Source of the DNA: Ziziphus jujuba
Lineage: Eukaryota; Streptophyta; Magnoliopsida; Rosales; Rhamnaceae
Direction of reading: 5' to 3'
Length of the DNA stretch: 64,000 bases
NCBI RefSeq assembly: GCF_031755915.1
Contig: NC_083388.1
Coordinates: forward strand, 4,037,501 to 4,101,500
Shown here piece after piece: positions 37,840-50,240 of this stretch (the first letter of the stretch is position 1; each line of letters begins with the position of its first letter). Under the pieces are notes generated by a model. That model searched no databases, was not told the DNA's origin, and was given only the letters and a program-made list of their open reading frames with translations. The translations under genes and the position numbers were made by a program.

Positions 37840-40445
37840 CTATAATTGTACTAAAGAGAAACTGTCGGGAAATTACAAATGCCCTCTGGAAAAATTACCG
37901 ACAGTTTCGTCGGTAATTTCCCGAGGGTGTACAGTCAGCATATTTTGCCAATTTTTTTGGCCCCACAAGGCCCCTAATGTGTGTTGAATGAAAAAACATG
38001 CTAAACATGGATTATATAATTGTACTAATGAGGGAAATTCAAAAAATTTCATAAAAGTGTATCAAAGTTTGCAAAAAATTGATGACTGTTCACCCTCGGA
38101 AAATTACCGACGACACTGTCGGGAACCTACAAATGCCCTCTGGACAAATTACCGACATTTGCGTCGGTAATTTCCCGAGGGTGTACATTGCAGCATATTT
38201 TTCCAATTTTTTTGACCCCACAAGGCCCCTAAGGTGTGTTGAATGAAAAAACATGCTAAACATGGATTCTATAATTGTACTAATGAGGGAAAATCAAAAA
38301 GTTCATAAAAGTGTGTCAAAGTTTGCAAAAATTTGATGACTATTCACCCTCGGGAAATTACCGACGAAACTGTCGGGAATTTACAAATGCCCTCTGGAAA
38401 AATTACCGACAGTTTCATCGGTAATTTCCCGAGGGTGTACAGTCAGTATATTTTGCCAATTTTTTTGGCCCCACAAGGCCCCTAAGGTGTGTTGAATGAA
38501 ACAACATGCTAAACATGGATTCTATAATTGTACTAATGAGAGAAAATCAAAAATTTCATAAAAGTGTGTCAAAGTTTGCAAAATATTAATGACTATTCAC
38601 CCTCGGGAAATTACCGACGAAACTGTCGGTAATTTGTCCAGAGGGCATTTGTAATTTCCCGACAGTTTCGTCGGTAATTTCCCGAGGGTGAACAGTCATC
38701 AATTTTTTGCAAACTTTTATACACTTTTATGAATTTTTTTGATTTTCTCTCCTTAGTACAATTATATAATCCATGTTTAGCATGTTTTTTCGTTCAACAC
38801 ACCTTAGGGGCCTTGTGGGGCCAAAAAAATTGGCAAAATATGCTGACTATACACCCTCGGGAAATTACCGACGAAACGGTCGGTAATTTTTCCAGAGGGC
38901 ATTTGTAAATTCCCGACAGTTTCGTCGGTAATTTCCCGAGGGTGAATAGTCATCAATTTTTTGCAAACTTTGACACACTTTTATGAACTTTTTGATTTTC
39001 CCTCATTAGTACAATTATAGAATCCATGTTTAGCATGTTTTTTCATTCAACACACCTTAGGGGCCTTGTGGGGTCAAAAAAATTGGAAAAATATGCTGCA
39101 ATGTACACCCTCGGGAAATTACCGACGAAAATGTCGGTAATTTATCCAGAGGGCATTTGTAATTTCCCGACAGTTTCGTCGGTAATTTCCCGAGGGTGAA
39201 CAGTCATCGATTTTTTGCAAACTTTTATACACTTTTATGAAATTTTTTGATTTTCTCTCCTTAGTACAATTATAGAATCCATGTTTAGCATGTTGTTTCA
39301 TTCAACACACCTTAGGGGCCTTGTGGGGCCAAAAAAATTGGCAAAATATGCTGACTGTACACCCTCGGGAAATTACCGACGAAACTGTCGGTAATTTTTC
39401 CAGAGGGCATTTGTAAATTCCCGACAGTGTCGTCGGTAATTTCCCGAGGGTGAATAGTCATCAATTTTTTGCAAACTTTGACACACTTTTATGAACTTTT
39501 TGATTTTCCCTCATTAGTACAATTATAGAATCCATGTTTAGCATGTTTTTTCATTCAACACACCTTAGGGGCCTTGTGGGGTCAAAAAACTTGGAAAAAT
39601 ATGCTGCACTGTACAACATCGGGAACTTACCGACGAAACTGTCGGTAATTTATCCAGAGGGCATTTGTAATTTCCCGACAGTTTCGTCGGTAATGTCCCG
39701 AGGGTGAACAGTCATCAAATTTTTGCAAACTTTTATACACTTTTATGAAATTTTTTGATTTTCTCTCCTTAGTACAATTATATAATCCATGTTTAGCATG
39801 TTTTTTCATTCAACACACCTTAGGGGCCTTGTGGGGTCAAAAAAATTGGAAAAATATGTTGCACTGTACAACATCGGGAAATTACCGACGAAACGGTCAG
39901 TAATTTGTCCAGAGGGCATTTGTAATTTCCCGACAGTTTCGTCGGTAATTTCCCGAGGGTGAACAGTCATCAATTTTTTGCAAACTTTTATACACTTTTA
40001 TGAAATTTTTTGATTTTCTCTCCTTAGTACAATTATATAATCCATGTTTAGCATGTTTTTTCATTCAACACACCTTAGGGGCCTTGTGGGGTCAAAAAAA
40101 TTGGAAAAATATTTTGCACTGTACAACATCGTGAAATTACCGACGAAACTGTCGGTAATTTGTCCAGAGGGCATTCGTAATTTCCCGACAGTTTCGTCGG
40201 TAATTTCCCGAGGGTGAACAGTCATCAATTTTTTGCAAACTTTTATACACTTTTATGAAATTTTTTTATTTTCTCTCCTTAGTACAATTATATAATCCAT
40301 GTTTAGCATGTTTTTTCGTTCAACACACCTTAGGGGCCTTGTGGGGTCCAAACAATTGGCAAAATATGCTGCAATGTACACCCTCGGGAAATTACCGACG
40401 AAAATGTCGGTAATTTGTCTAGAGGGCATTTGTAAGTTCCCGACA
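37840..40445. repeat. Large palindromic array of 254-bp units inside the MULE
   Basis: A roughly 254-bp unit recurs; each holds the inverted pair GGGAAATTACCGACGAAAC / GTTTCGTCGGTAATTTCCC around an AGAGGGCATTTGTAA spacer. TTTTGCAAACTT marks units at about 38707, 38960, 39217, 39470, 39723, 39977 and 40234. The reverse form (AAGTTTGCAAAA) occurs at about 38064, 38317 and 38573. Orientation therefore flips near 38640, giving about three units on the left and seven on the right: a giant hairpin made of small hairpins. Related sequence starts at about 37600. The 60-codon frames here are repeat artefacts. Such arrays may act as binding sites for transposase or as sources of small RNA. Confidence 0.9.
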
Positions 40446-40480
40446 GCTCGGTCCTACAGGGGTATTGGGCCAAATTCCCC
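40446..40480 (-). repeat. Internal third copy of the MULE end
   Basis: Exactly the reverse complement of the first 35 bases of the left terminal repeat, ending AAATTCCCC at 40480. The following bases (TACTTATGT) do not match the 9-bp repeat that flanks the outer ends. It looks like the original right end of the ULP-bearing element (32483-40480), with the transporter gene lying outside that unit but inside the outer end. Confidence 0.85.
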
Positions 40481-41040
40481 TACTTATGTATCATTCTTTC
40501 CATTATATTACTGGACGGTGAGGGGTTATTATAGGGAAAGAGCCAGTGGTTCAGCCGCTATGGCTTACCTTTATGATATGGCACCATATACTTCAATTCT
40601 TTAAAACCGCTGCACAGCTCCAGGATCGTACATTCCATCGACGAAAAAGCAAATCAGATAAAAAGGGTATGTAAAAGAATTGTCAACTTAAAAACATCAA
40701 AAATTTCTAGCAAAAATATAAAATTTATTAGAGGGTACATTTATCAATGCCTGGTTATGAAAGGAATAAAACAACAAAAAAAACCTGATTTAACAGATAG
40801 AGGGACTAGGGATAAATACCGAAACCAAAAAGAAGTTGAACAAATTTTATATCTTGTGGAATTTATAGGTTCTATACATGTATAAGAGCTACTAACCTGT
40901 GTAAAATGAATAAGATACAAAATACATACATGTATAATGGCTCAAGTAACTAATCCATGATCGTATTCTTCCCCAAATGAACTAATCTGACCAGAAAAAA
41001 CCCATGCATAAATGAAGCATTAGAAGAAATCCTCCATCCA

Positions 41041-43062
41041 TCAATGACCGCCTATGCTGTTCCAAAACCATTTTCCCTCATTCAACTTCGCTTTAATCTC
41101 AGTTCTGGCAACACGAATCAAGAACAAACTTGCAAGGAAAATAGAAAGAATTAGCATTAAGAAGACACTGTTCCATCCCCTAGTGGAAATATACCCTGCC
41201 AATAGTGGGCCTAAAGCTGCCCCAACAGAACCAGTGCCATCTATAATTGCACTTACAGTAGCTAATGCATGAGAATTTCCTCCAACCATGGTCTGAGTAC
41301 CAAGATCAGTAGCAACAGCCGTTGTAATGAGTGAGTATGGACCATTTACAAGCAATCCAGAAAGAAACATCAAACTAATATTGGCAAACATGGAGATGCT
41401 TCCATAAACCCTGTAGAAAAGGAGGGCTGGAATTGATAGCAACAAGAATACAATTGATGTAACAGCACGAGCTTCAATTACATCAGAGATGAATCCCGCC
41501 AAAATTCGTCCAAGGACTCCTCCCATATCAAATATAGTTGAAAGGATCCCAGCAGTTTTGTGTGACAAATGCACTCCCGCAACAGCTAAAATGCCAAACA
41601 GAATTCATAAATAAGAGAACCTTGTAAATTGTAACACATTCAAATGCATAGGGGAGCCCATGAAAATTAAGCAGATTTGATCGTTTAGCAGTCTTTAATT
41701 ATTTCATGATAAAAATTAAATACCCAAAGGCATATTTATCTTTATGGGGAAAGACACAGAAAAAGAAACCTATTGGCAGTCCCAAAACAAAGCAGATTTA
41801 GCTGTATGTTCACAGATGCCAAAGAGTTTCTTATGCTCATCATTCTTCATGAAAGAAAAGAGTAAATAATAATAATAATAACAATAATAACAATAATAAC
41901 AAAGAAACAGAGACAAGATTCTCATCTTGCCATTGCCAATTCATGATGCATTATAGAGCACTAACCACAAGAAGACAAATATAATCCAACTCTGAAGGGA
42001 AAGTCATAGCACAACCTATAGGAAAATTTTTATGACATATTCATATAAACTCATCCTATTTGACCAAGTACCTGTGTGCCTTATGTAGAAGGGCAACCAG
42101 TATAGAAAAGTGTAAGCCACCAGCTTTGAAAAGAAGAGACAGAAAGCAAATGGTGCTACACCTGGTAGCCTCCATGCCTCAAAGAATCCAATTGCGGCCA
42201 AAGAATCAGAGTCCCCTGTTTCAAGAAGACCAGCTTTCTCTGACTCCACTTTCTCCTCTAAACTCCTTACACTATCAACTTCCGCATCCATTTCAATCTC
42301 CTTGCCGGGAGACTCAAACCCCAAATCATCCGGACTAACAACGAGAAACATAAACACTACAATGCCAACCACAATCATCAAAACTCCAGGCAAAACAAAG
42401 GAAAATCCCCACCCAAATTCTAAAACACCTGATGCTAAAACTGATCCAACAATGTTTCCCACAGAGGTGTGCGAATTCCACAATCCCATTATCAAGCCCC
42501 TCTTTTCTTTCCCAGACCAGTTTCCCACAATTGCCACCACACAAGGCCACCCAACTGATTGAAACAATCCACAAACCACTTGAACAGCAAGAAAGAATCC
42601 CAAAACATGAACTCCCAACCAATACCCTAGGCCAAACATTATTGTAAAAATGCCACTGCCTATCATACCAAACACAAGAAAGTACCTCAAATGGACCCGA
42701 TCACCGACATGGCCGGAAAAATACATTCCAATGGAATATACGGAAAGAAATGCGAGATCTAGCTCGCCTAGCCGGTGTGTTCCACGTGGACCATTGAAAG
42801 GAGCCCAACCAGCATCAATCGAGCTGGAATTCAATAAGGTTGAGTTCAAATTACTCTCGGTTAGGGATGAGTTTGAGTGATCATTTGGTCCAAGAACACT
42901 CTTAACAATGCTTGGAGGTTTTCTAGAGGCATGAAAGGAAGCATAGGCGAGGAAAGTTATTACTAGGACTAAGATTTGGTGGAAAGCTAAAGTTTTTTGT
43001 GGGGGTTTGAGAGATGGGAAGAGATTGAGACCTGGAGGTGGGTTTAGATTTTTGGATGGCAT
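41041..43062 (-). CDS. SLC37-type major facilitator, putative glycerol-3-phosphate transporter, 511 aa
   Basis: Two exons, 43062-42072 and 41585-41041, join in frame (1536 nt) across a GT-AG intron. The protein has about 12 hydrophobic membrane segments. Recognisable are FLAYASFHASRKPPSIVKSVL near the N-terminus, HRLGELDLAFLSVYSIGMY, the MFS loop GHVGDRVHLRYFL, VGWPCVVAIVGNWSGKEKRG, a central cytosolic loop rich in Glu/Asp/Ser, and HKTAGILSTIFDMGGVLGRI in the C-terminal half. These fit plant putative glycerol-3-phosphate transporters 4/5 (organophosphate:phosphate antiporter type) in sequence and length. Substrate is inferred from the family only. The gene lies wholly between MULE ends, with one terminal repeat about 500 bases upstream of its start. 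Its coding sequence looks intact. It could be a captured or mobilised gene, or a host gene trapped between two element ends. Confidence 0.88.
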
Positions 43063-43562
43063 TGTAATCCAACTTCAAAATAACAACAACAACAACAACA
43101 ACAACACAGCAATTTACACAGAAACCCTAAATATATTGATCAAAGAAGAAGACAATGATGGATGAGGGCCTTAATTAGTAGCTCTGTGAATTCACTAATT
43201 ATAATATTATAAAAATAAAAAAATAAAATAAAAAAAAAAGACAACTATGATTCTGGAGAGCTTTGATAGAATCCACCACTAACAGACAACCAAAATTAGA
43301 GCTGTTGCCTACCTGTTGCTTCTGCTTCTGCTCTTAGGGCTCTCTAAAATCCTGCAGTTTTCTCTCTGAGTCGCCTCTTCACCATCTCCTTCAAAACGCG
43401 CAGTCTCCACGCTTACAATCCGGCCGATTCATGAAAGGAAACAGAGGGCTCCTAAGGTCTGGTTATGGATAAAGAGATGGAGGGGAAAAGTCGAAGAAAG
43501 GAAAGAAAAAAACATATAAAAAAAATAACACATAAGGGTATTTTGGGATTTTAAAAGATTGG

Positions 43563-43644
43563 AGGGGTAGATCAAAAAAGAAATGAATTGAGGGGGTAAA
43601 ATTCATGAAGCTCGTTCCTACAGGGGTATTGGGCCAAATTCCCC
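43563..43644 (-). repeat. Right terminal inverted repeat of the MULE
   Basis: Reverse complement of 32483-32564 with two mismatches. It is followed directly by ATAATAAAA, the same nine bases found before the left end. It lies in the promoter-proximal region of the SLC37-like gene. Confidence 0.9.
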
Positions 43645-43654
43645 ATAATAAAAT

Positions 43655-43953
43655 AATAATGAAGGCTTATGGGAAATTGGGTGTTTTGATTAACGGGAAA
43701 TTTAAGCGTGGTAAAAGGGCATTTTTATGCAATTAAAAAATAAAATATCGGGATGAAAAATACAAACACTTTTTTTTTTTTTGGGTGGTAATTGAAAAAT
43801 AGAAAGAGGCTAGTCCTATTATGATAAGGAGTCTGTTAATCCTACTCCAAATATTAAAATACAGTCAAAACCAAATTGAACTCTTATGTGTGAATTCTAT
43901 ATAAATGTTCGAACCCCCTTAAATAATATACATATACTATTCAATTTGCAAAT
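43655..43953. other. Gene-free stretch between MULE and F-box pseudogene
   Basis: AT-rich with a T-tract at 43768-43782. No conserved frame. It should hold the promoter of the F-box gene. Confidence 0.4.
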
Positions 43954-44729
43954 ATGAAGCACAAATTGTATAGACGAAGAACGAGGTTGTCTCATATACC
44001 AACCGAGCTGCTAGAAAACGTTTCGTGTCGAGTTTCGGTGAAAACTATTTTCCAACTTAGATTTAATTTGTATGCAAACCTGGTATGAAATTTTCAATAA
44101 TCCTATATTAATTTCTATGCATGCCGATTGGTGGGCCAAGTTCATCATGGATACCAAATCTCATGCTTAGATAAGTGGTTTAATTTTTCAAAAAAACTGG
44201 AATTTCCAATAATGGGCTCCCTTGAATTAGCTGGTTATTGTCATGGTTTGCTTTGCTTGACAATCAAGAATCATGACAACCAACACTTTCCCTTGGCATA
44301 TTTATGGAACCGTTTCATCAGAAAGGCAATCTAGAAATCACAAATCATGGTTATCAAAATCTCATTAGGTGGTCATGCTGTGTTTCTGGACTTGGTTATA
44401 GTCAAATTAATGACTATAAGGTTTTTCATACCGTGCGTGCCAAAAAGTTATCAAGTAACAAATTAGAAGAATATGTTATGATCAATTGGCTCTACTCTCT
44501 TAAGACTGATTCATGGAAAGAGATAGAATCTAATGATATTGATCAGTGCACATATCCTTCAATGTACCATACACGCCAAACATATTTAGATGGAGCTTTC
44601 TACTGGACCACAAAGAAATTGGAGATGAATACTAGTAGCATATTTTGGTTTGATTTTTGTGATGAAACAGCTAGGAAAGCAAAGCTGCCAATAGATTATG
44701 ATAAGGAAACGGTGATGTCTATTGTGTCA
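43954..44729 (+). pseudogene. F-box protein gene, 5' part, frameshifted and split by a retrotransposon
   Basis: Starts MKHKLYRRRTRLSHIPTELL with an F-box-like helix pair (IPTELLENVSCRVSVKTIFQ). In F-box/FBA proteins this binds SKP1 in SCF ubiquitin ligases. A stop follows at about 44094; restoring similarity (CK-TWYEIFNNP) needs a frame change there. Later blocks (LAGYCHGLLCLTIKNHDNQ, LGYSQINDYKVFHTVRA, YSLKTDSWKEIE, LDGAFYWTTKK, SSIFWFDFCDETARKAKLP) are typical of the F-box-associated domain and lie in at least two frames. The gene breaks off at 44729, where a copia element is inserted, and resumes at 51299. Confidence 0.82.
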
Positions 44730-45235
44730 TGTTAAATAAATTAATAATTGTGGACTTAACATAATTAATTACTCACTTACAGAATCTATTTATGCCATTA
44801 ATGGGACTGGCTTATTTTAATATTTTGTAGTAGGGTTTTTGGTCACACACTCTCTATAAGACTCTAGTTGGTCCATTGGACTGGAGAACCAACTCTTTTT
44901 AAAAGCCCAATGACTTACCCATATTTTTTTTCTAGTATTATTATATTATTAAATTATTAGTATTTTGTGTGTGTTAAAATTAATGGATAAGTGTGACTTG
45001 CAGAGATTATAAAAGGTCTAGGGCAAGCAAACAAATATATGCCATACAGTATTTTGATATTAGAGTTTTCAGAAATTTGAAAGTGGTTTGAGAGTAGTGT
45101 GTCCATAGGCACTACTTTATATTGTTTTCTATTTTGCAGGATTAAAGATTTAATTTATTAATGGCTGCGTTTGGAGGTTAGTAATTTATGATTAATGGAA
45201 TTTATTATGTATATTTAGATCCATAAAATCTAACA
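44730..45235 (+). repeat. 5' LTR of the copia element
   Basis: 506 bp, TG...CA ends, with a TATAAAAGG promoter motif near 45009. It differs from the 3' LTR at about 25 positions. Confidence 0.92.
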
Positions 45236-46084
45236 ATTTATTATGTATATTTTGACATGATTTGGGTTTAAAATTTTAAAAAAAAAAAAAATTGGAGATC
45301 GACGGCCGAATTTCATTATGATTGGGTGTTAAAATTTTTGGGTCTTTAGGCGAAATTGATCTATGAATAATATTTTCCACACTGAAAGGAATTTATAGAC
45401 ACCGGAATTGAAGAAAACGGTGGCCGTTTTTGTGGTTTTGTGGTCGGGTTAGGGAAGCGGGTCGCGCGATCCGTTAACCAGGAATTGCGATCCGGCTCAG
45501 TGAAGAAGACGCTGACGTCAGCGTCCCTCTTACTGACGTGATCAACCTAAATTAAAAAAAAAAAAAAGTGGATGTTATTCATTTATTTATTTGTTTATTT
45601 ATTTAATTCCTATTTTATTGAATTAAATTTAAATATCTATGCATGAAAATTTTGATTGTGTTAGCTTTTCCTAAAAAGGCTTTGTGCCTAGTTGGTATAG
45701 TAGTGTGGAATTTTAAATATTCACCTGTCGTGAGACTTATTTTATCTGCATTATGTATACCAATGTAATGTATGTTGGCATAGTGGATGGGATGTTTTAT
45801 ATTTGCCTATTTCATGAAATTGCCAATATGTTATTTTTCTCCCACTTATTAACTAGGGTTTATACGGGAACTAGGCTACCCTGTCGGTAGTTTTAGTTGC
45901 TTTGTATGATGCCTGGAATGGCAGTGGAAGTTAATTAAATGTCATGTATTGCAGGTTCTGAGTTGCCCTGTCGGTGATTCAGTTCAATGCATTTGATTGT
46001 GGTTATTTGGTTGATTGTCCCTGACCCGCGAAAGGGTATCTTTAGTGCTACAAAGACCTTAGCGATATTGATATTTTATGTTTT

Positions 46085-49000
46085 GTGTTAAGGGGCTGGA
46101 AAATAGTTATTGTTGGTTTTATTGTGCTTGCTATTTTCACAGTTAGTAGCACCCCGAATGTTCTGCCTATGACTGCCATGATGAAATTGGATGGGACAAA
46201 CTATCAGAAGTGGAAGAAGACTTTAGTTATGAATTTGACATTTATGAAATTGGATTTGGCTTTAGAGATAGATCCACCAGAGATACCAACTAATGAGAGT
46301 AGTGTAGCAGATAGGAAACTTTATGAGGATTGGAGGCATTCTAATAAGCGTTGCATGATGATGATGGAGAATTATATGGACGAATCAATTTATGCGAGTA
46401 TTCAAAAGGTGGAAACTGCAAAGGAACTTCTTGAAGAGATAGGAAAGAAATTTATCAAGTTTGATATGAATGAGAAGCATCATTATTTGGACCTTTTGAA
46501 TAATACTAAATATGATGGAATTAAAGGAGTAAGGGACCACATTATGTTACTTTCTTCTTATTATAATAAGTTAAAAGACCTTAAGATGGTCATTGGAGAG
46601 GAGTTCTTGACCTATTCGATAATGAAGAGTCTTCCATCCCAGTTTGATAATATAAGGTCTAGTTTGAATACTAAAAAAGAAGGATATAGTTTGGAGGAAT
46701 TAACTGCTGTTCTTGTAAAAGAGGAAGATAATATTAAGCTCAGTAGATCAAGATCTATTGCTATAGTTTCACATCAGGTAGATAAGTCCAAGAGGGTTTT
46801 CCAAAAGAAAGGACAAGGATTTAAGCCTGGACAAGGATTTACGTCTGGACAAGGATTGAAGCCCAACAAGAAGAAGTTTTCTGGTATGAAGCCAAAAGTG
46901 CCTAGGGATGGAGCTCATCACATAGAGGAAAAGAAAGCCTACTTCAATGGAAAGTGTGGCTACTGCAATAAAGTTGGACACAAGAAGATAGATTGTTGGC
47001 ATTTGAAGGGAAAGCAAGAAAAGAAAGGTAATATTTTAATGATTGAGACCAATATTATTGATGTGCCTATGAATACTTGGTGGTTTGATACTGGAGCAAC
47101 AATTCATGTTACTAATTCATTGCAGGGGATGATAAGGCAAAGGGGGCCAACCAATCTTGAGCAGCATGTTTATATGGGAGATAACTCGAGAGTGAAGGTG
47201 AATATCATGGGAACAATCAAGTTAAAGCTTGCCACTGGATATGTTTTAGAATTACAAGAAGTTTCATATGTATCCTCAATTAGGAGGAATTTGTTATCTA
47301 TTTCACTTTTGGATAATCAAGGTTTTAGTTTTTTGTTTGGGAATAATAAAGTTAAGATGTATAAGGATGATAAAGTTGTTGGTTTTGGAACTTTATGTGG
47401 CAATTTATATAAACTTGATTTATTTAGTAATAGTCTCAATTTTTCTATTAATTTTGTTGTTGACCCTGTTATTGCTTCTAAATGTCCAAGAGTTAATGAT
47501 AATTCCTCAATATTGTGGCATAAGCGTTTGGGACATATTTCTAGGCACAGGATGGAAAGGTTAGTGAAGGATTAAATACTTGCTAATCTTGATTTCTCCG
47601 ATCTGTTGACTTGTGTAGAATGTGTGAAAGGGAAGCTAACTTCCAAGGTTAGAAAGGATAAGAAAGTAAGGTGTGGAGATGTTTTGGAATTAATCCATAC
47701 TGATGTATGTGGACCGTTCACTCCAACTGCTTAGGGTGGTTATAGATATTTTATTACCTTTATTGATGATTTTTCTCGTTATGGACATGTTGAGCTTATT
47801 CGTGAGACGTCAGATTCTTTAGTTGCTTTTAAGGAGTTTAAGGTAAAGATGGAGCTTCGAAAGAATAAGAAGATAAAGGCTGTGAGGTCTGATAGAGGTG
47901 GTGAATTTTATGCCAGATATGATGAGACTGGGCGGAACCCAGGGCCATTCGCAATTTATTTACGTGAGTGTGGCATTGATGTGCAATATACAATGCCTGG
48001 TACACCTCAGCAGAATGGCATAGCTGAGAGGAAAAATCGCACTTTGTTGGACATGGTGCGATTTATGTTGGCAAATTCTAGCTTGTCAGATTACTTGTGG
48101 GGAGAGGCTTTAAGGACAACTGCTTATATTTTGAATCAAGTTCCAAGTAAATCTGTTTCTAAGACTCCTTTTGAGTTGTGGTCAGGAAGAAAGCCTAATT
48201 TGCATCATTTTTGAGTATGGGATTGCAATGCTGAAGTAAGGATTTATAATCCCCAAGTTAAGAAGTTGGATCCTAAAACTATAAGTGAATGTTTTGTTGG
48301 CTATTGTATAGGATCTAGGGGTTCAAGATTTTTTTGTCCATCTCACACCACGAGAATTGTTGAATCAGACAGGGCTATTTATTTTGAAGATGATTTTGGA
48401 TTTGATAATAGTAATGGTCCAAGGAAGCCTCAATTTAGAGAAGAAAATGTATTCATTCACAGTGTTGTAGTTCCTGATAGAGATATTATTAATCCAGTAG
48501 TTGATGAACCAGTAGTTGATCAGGATAAACCCATCATTGAAGAGCAGAATACCCCAGCTATTGTAGATGCTGATATGCCTTTAAGAAGGTCACAAAGGAT
48601 TAGGAGGTCAGCTATTCCTGATGACTATGAGGTTTACTTGTAGGAGCATGATTTTGACATAAATGATGAATTAGATCCAGTCACTTATGAGGAAGCCATA
48701 AGTAGTTCGCACTCAAACTTTTGGTTGGATGCAATGGAAGATGAAATGAAATCCATGGCATCAAATGGTGTTTAGGATTTGGTTGAGTTACCATTGGGTA
48801 GTAAGCCTATAGGTTGCAAATGGGTCTTTAAGACTAAAAGAGACTCTAATGATCAAGTATACAGGTATAAGGCTAGACTTGTAGCCAAAGGGTTTAGCCA
48901 GAAGGAAGGAATTGATTGCATAGAGACACTCTCTCCTGTATCCACAAAAGATTCTTTTAGAATCATTATGGTAATTGTGGCACATTATGACCTAGAGTTG

Positions 49001-50240
49001 CATCAGATGGATATCAGAACTGCTTTTCTAAATGATGATTTATTTGAAGATGTGTATATGGTTTAACCAGTTGGCTTCCAGCAAACAAGTAATGGTAATT
49101 TGGTTTGTAAGCTTAAGAAGTCAATTTATGGTTTTAAGCAGGCTTAGAGGCAATGGTATCTTAAGTTTGATGAGGTTGTCATCCAAAATGGCTTTAAGGA
49201 GAATGTTGTTGATGGATGCATATATATAAAGGTCAGTGGGAGCAGTTTTATATTTCTGGTGTTGTATGTTGATGACATACTTTTGGCTACTAATGACACT
49301 GACCTGTTGGTTGAGACAAAGCAGATGTTGTGCAACCATTTTGATATGAAAGATCTTGGAGAGGCTTCTTTTGTTTTGGGCATCAAGATTGTTCGAGATA
49401 GAACTAATTATGTGTTGCAATTGTCTCAAAGAGCCTATATTGATAGAATTCTTAAGAGATTTAATATGCATAATTGTTCTCCTGGAAGTGTACCGGTCAC
49501 AAAGGGTGAAAGATTTTCTAAGGATCAATGTCCTAAGAATGATAAAGAGAGGATGGCGATGAGAAATGTTCGTTATTCTTCAGCAGTAGGTAGTTTGATG
49601 TATGCTCAAGCATGTACACGGCTTGATATAGCTTTTCCTATGGGTGTGCTTGGTAGATTTATGAGTAATCTTGGTCCTATTCATTACCAAGCAGTTAAGA
49701 AGGTCTTTAGGTATCTTCAGAGTACTAAAATCATATGTTGACATATCGACGTACCAACTCCCTAGATGTTGTTGGTTATAGTGATGCAGATTATAAAGGC
49801 TGTGTGGATGATAAGAAATCTACCACTGGGTATATATTTATCATGGCAGGAGATGCTGTATCTTGCGCAGTACCAAACAGTCAGTGATAGCATCCTCGGC
49901 TATGGAGGCAGAGTATGTGGCGTGTTATAAGGCTACTCGTCATGCAGTTTGGCTTCGAAATTTTATTCGTAATTTGGGAGTGGTTGACTCCATTGAGAGG
50001 CCTATTATGATGTATTGTGACAATACTGCAGCAGTATCTTTCTCTAATAATTTAAAAGGTACCCCTAGTGCGAGGTACATTGATGTTAAGTATTTTGTGG
50101 TTAAGGAGAAAGTTGAAGAAGTCCTCATTACTGTAATTCACACGCCTACTTACAGCATGGTGGTAGATCCACTAACCAAGGCCTTACCCGTAGGCATATT
50201 TGAGGAGCATGTGTCCCGTATGGGATTGTTAGACAGCTGA
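46085..50240 (+). pseudogene. copia gag-pol with several stop codons
   Basis: Gag: MTAMMKLDGTNYQKWKKTL from 46169, then a CCHC knuckle (CGYCNKVGHKKIDC, about 46957-46998). Protease: WWFDTGATIHVTN. GAG-pre-integrase: ILWHKRLGHISRHRM, then a TAA stop at 47572. Integrase: [51 protein letters not shown]. Reverse transcriptase: CKWVFKTKRDSNDQ, LHQMDIRTAFLN and LYVDDILLATN. RNase H: KQSVIASSAMEAEYVACYKA. In-frame stops or breaks occur at about 47572, 47732, 48212, 48641, 48773, 49064, 49144 and 49739. Many are TAG where TGG (Trp) or CAG (Gln) would be expected, as with decay of methylated cytosine. The polyprotein cannot be made, so the element is non-autonomous. Confidence 0.9.

Larger units (their letters stand above)
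32483..43644. mobile_element. Composite Mutator-like element (MULE), 11.2 kb
   Basis: Terminal inverted repeats of 82 bp (80/82 identical; 32483-32564 and 43563-43644) are bordered by a perfect 9-bp direct repeat ATAATAAAA (32474-32482 and 43645-43653), the usual MULE target-site length. The repeat is AT-only, so it is supporting rather than decisive. From left to right the element holds a short tandem duplication, GA microsatellites, a DUF1985/ULP-like protease gene, a palindromic subterminal array, an internal copy of the element end (40446-40480) and a complete SLC37-like transporter gene. No MuDR-type transposase is visible, so it depends on another copy. ULP-carrying MULEs are known from Arabidopsis (KAONASHI) and other dicots. 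Confidence 0.8.

Noticed and set aside
37988..39809. Repeated 60-codon frames (MKKHAKHGLYNC type)
   Set aside because: They fall in successive units of the palindromic array, in opposite orientations in its two arms. They are repeat-driven and resemble no protein.
37600..40480. Possible CACTA (En/Spm) element because of ACCGACG...CGTCGGT motifs
   Set aside because: No CACTA terminus or 3-bp target duplication was found. The ends are GGGGAATTTGG with a 9-bp duplication, and the gene content (DUF1985-ULP) is that of known MULEs.
42060..42880. Plus-strand and alternative minus-strand frames over the SLC37-like gene
   Set aside because: They overlap exon 1 of the transporter, whose frame alone shows membrane segments and family motifs.
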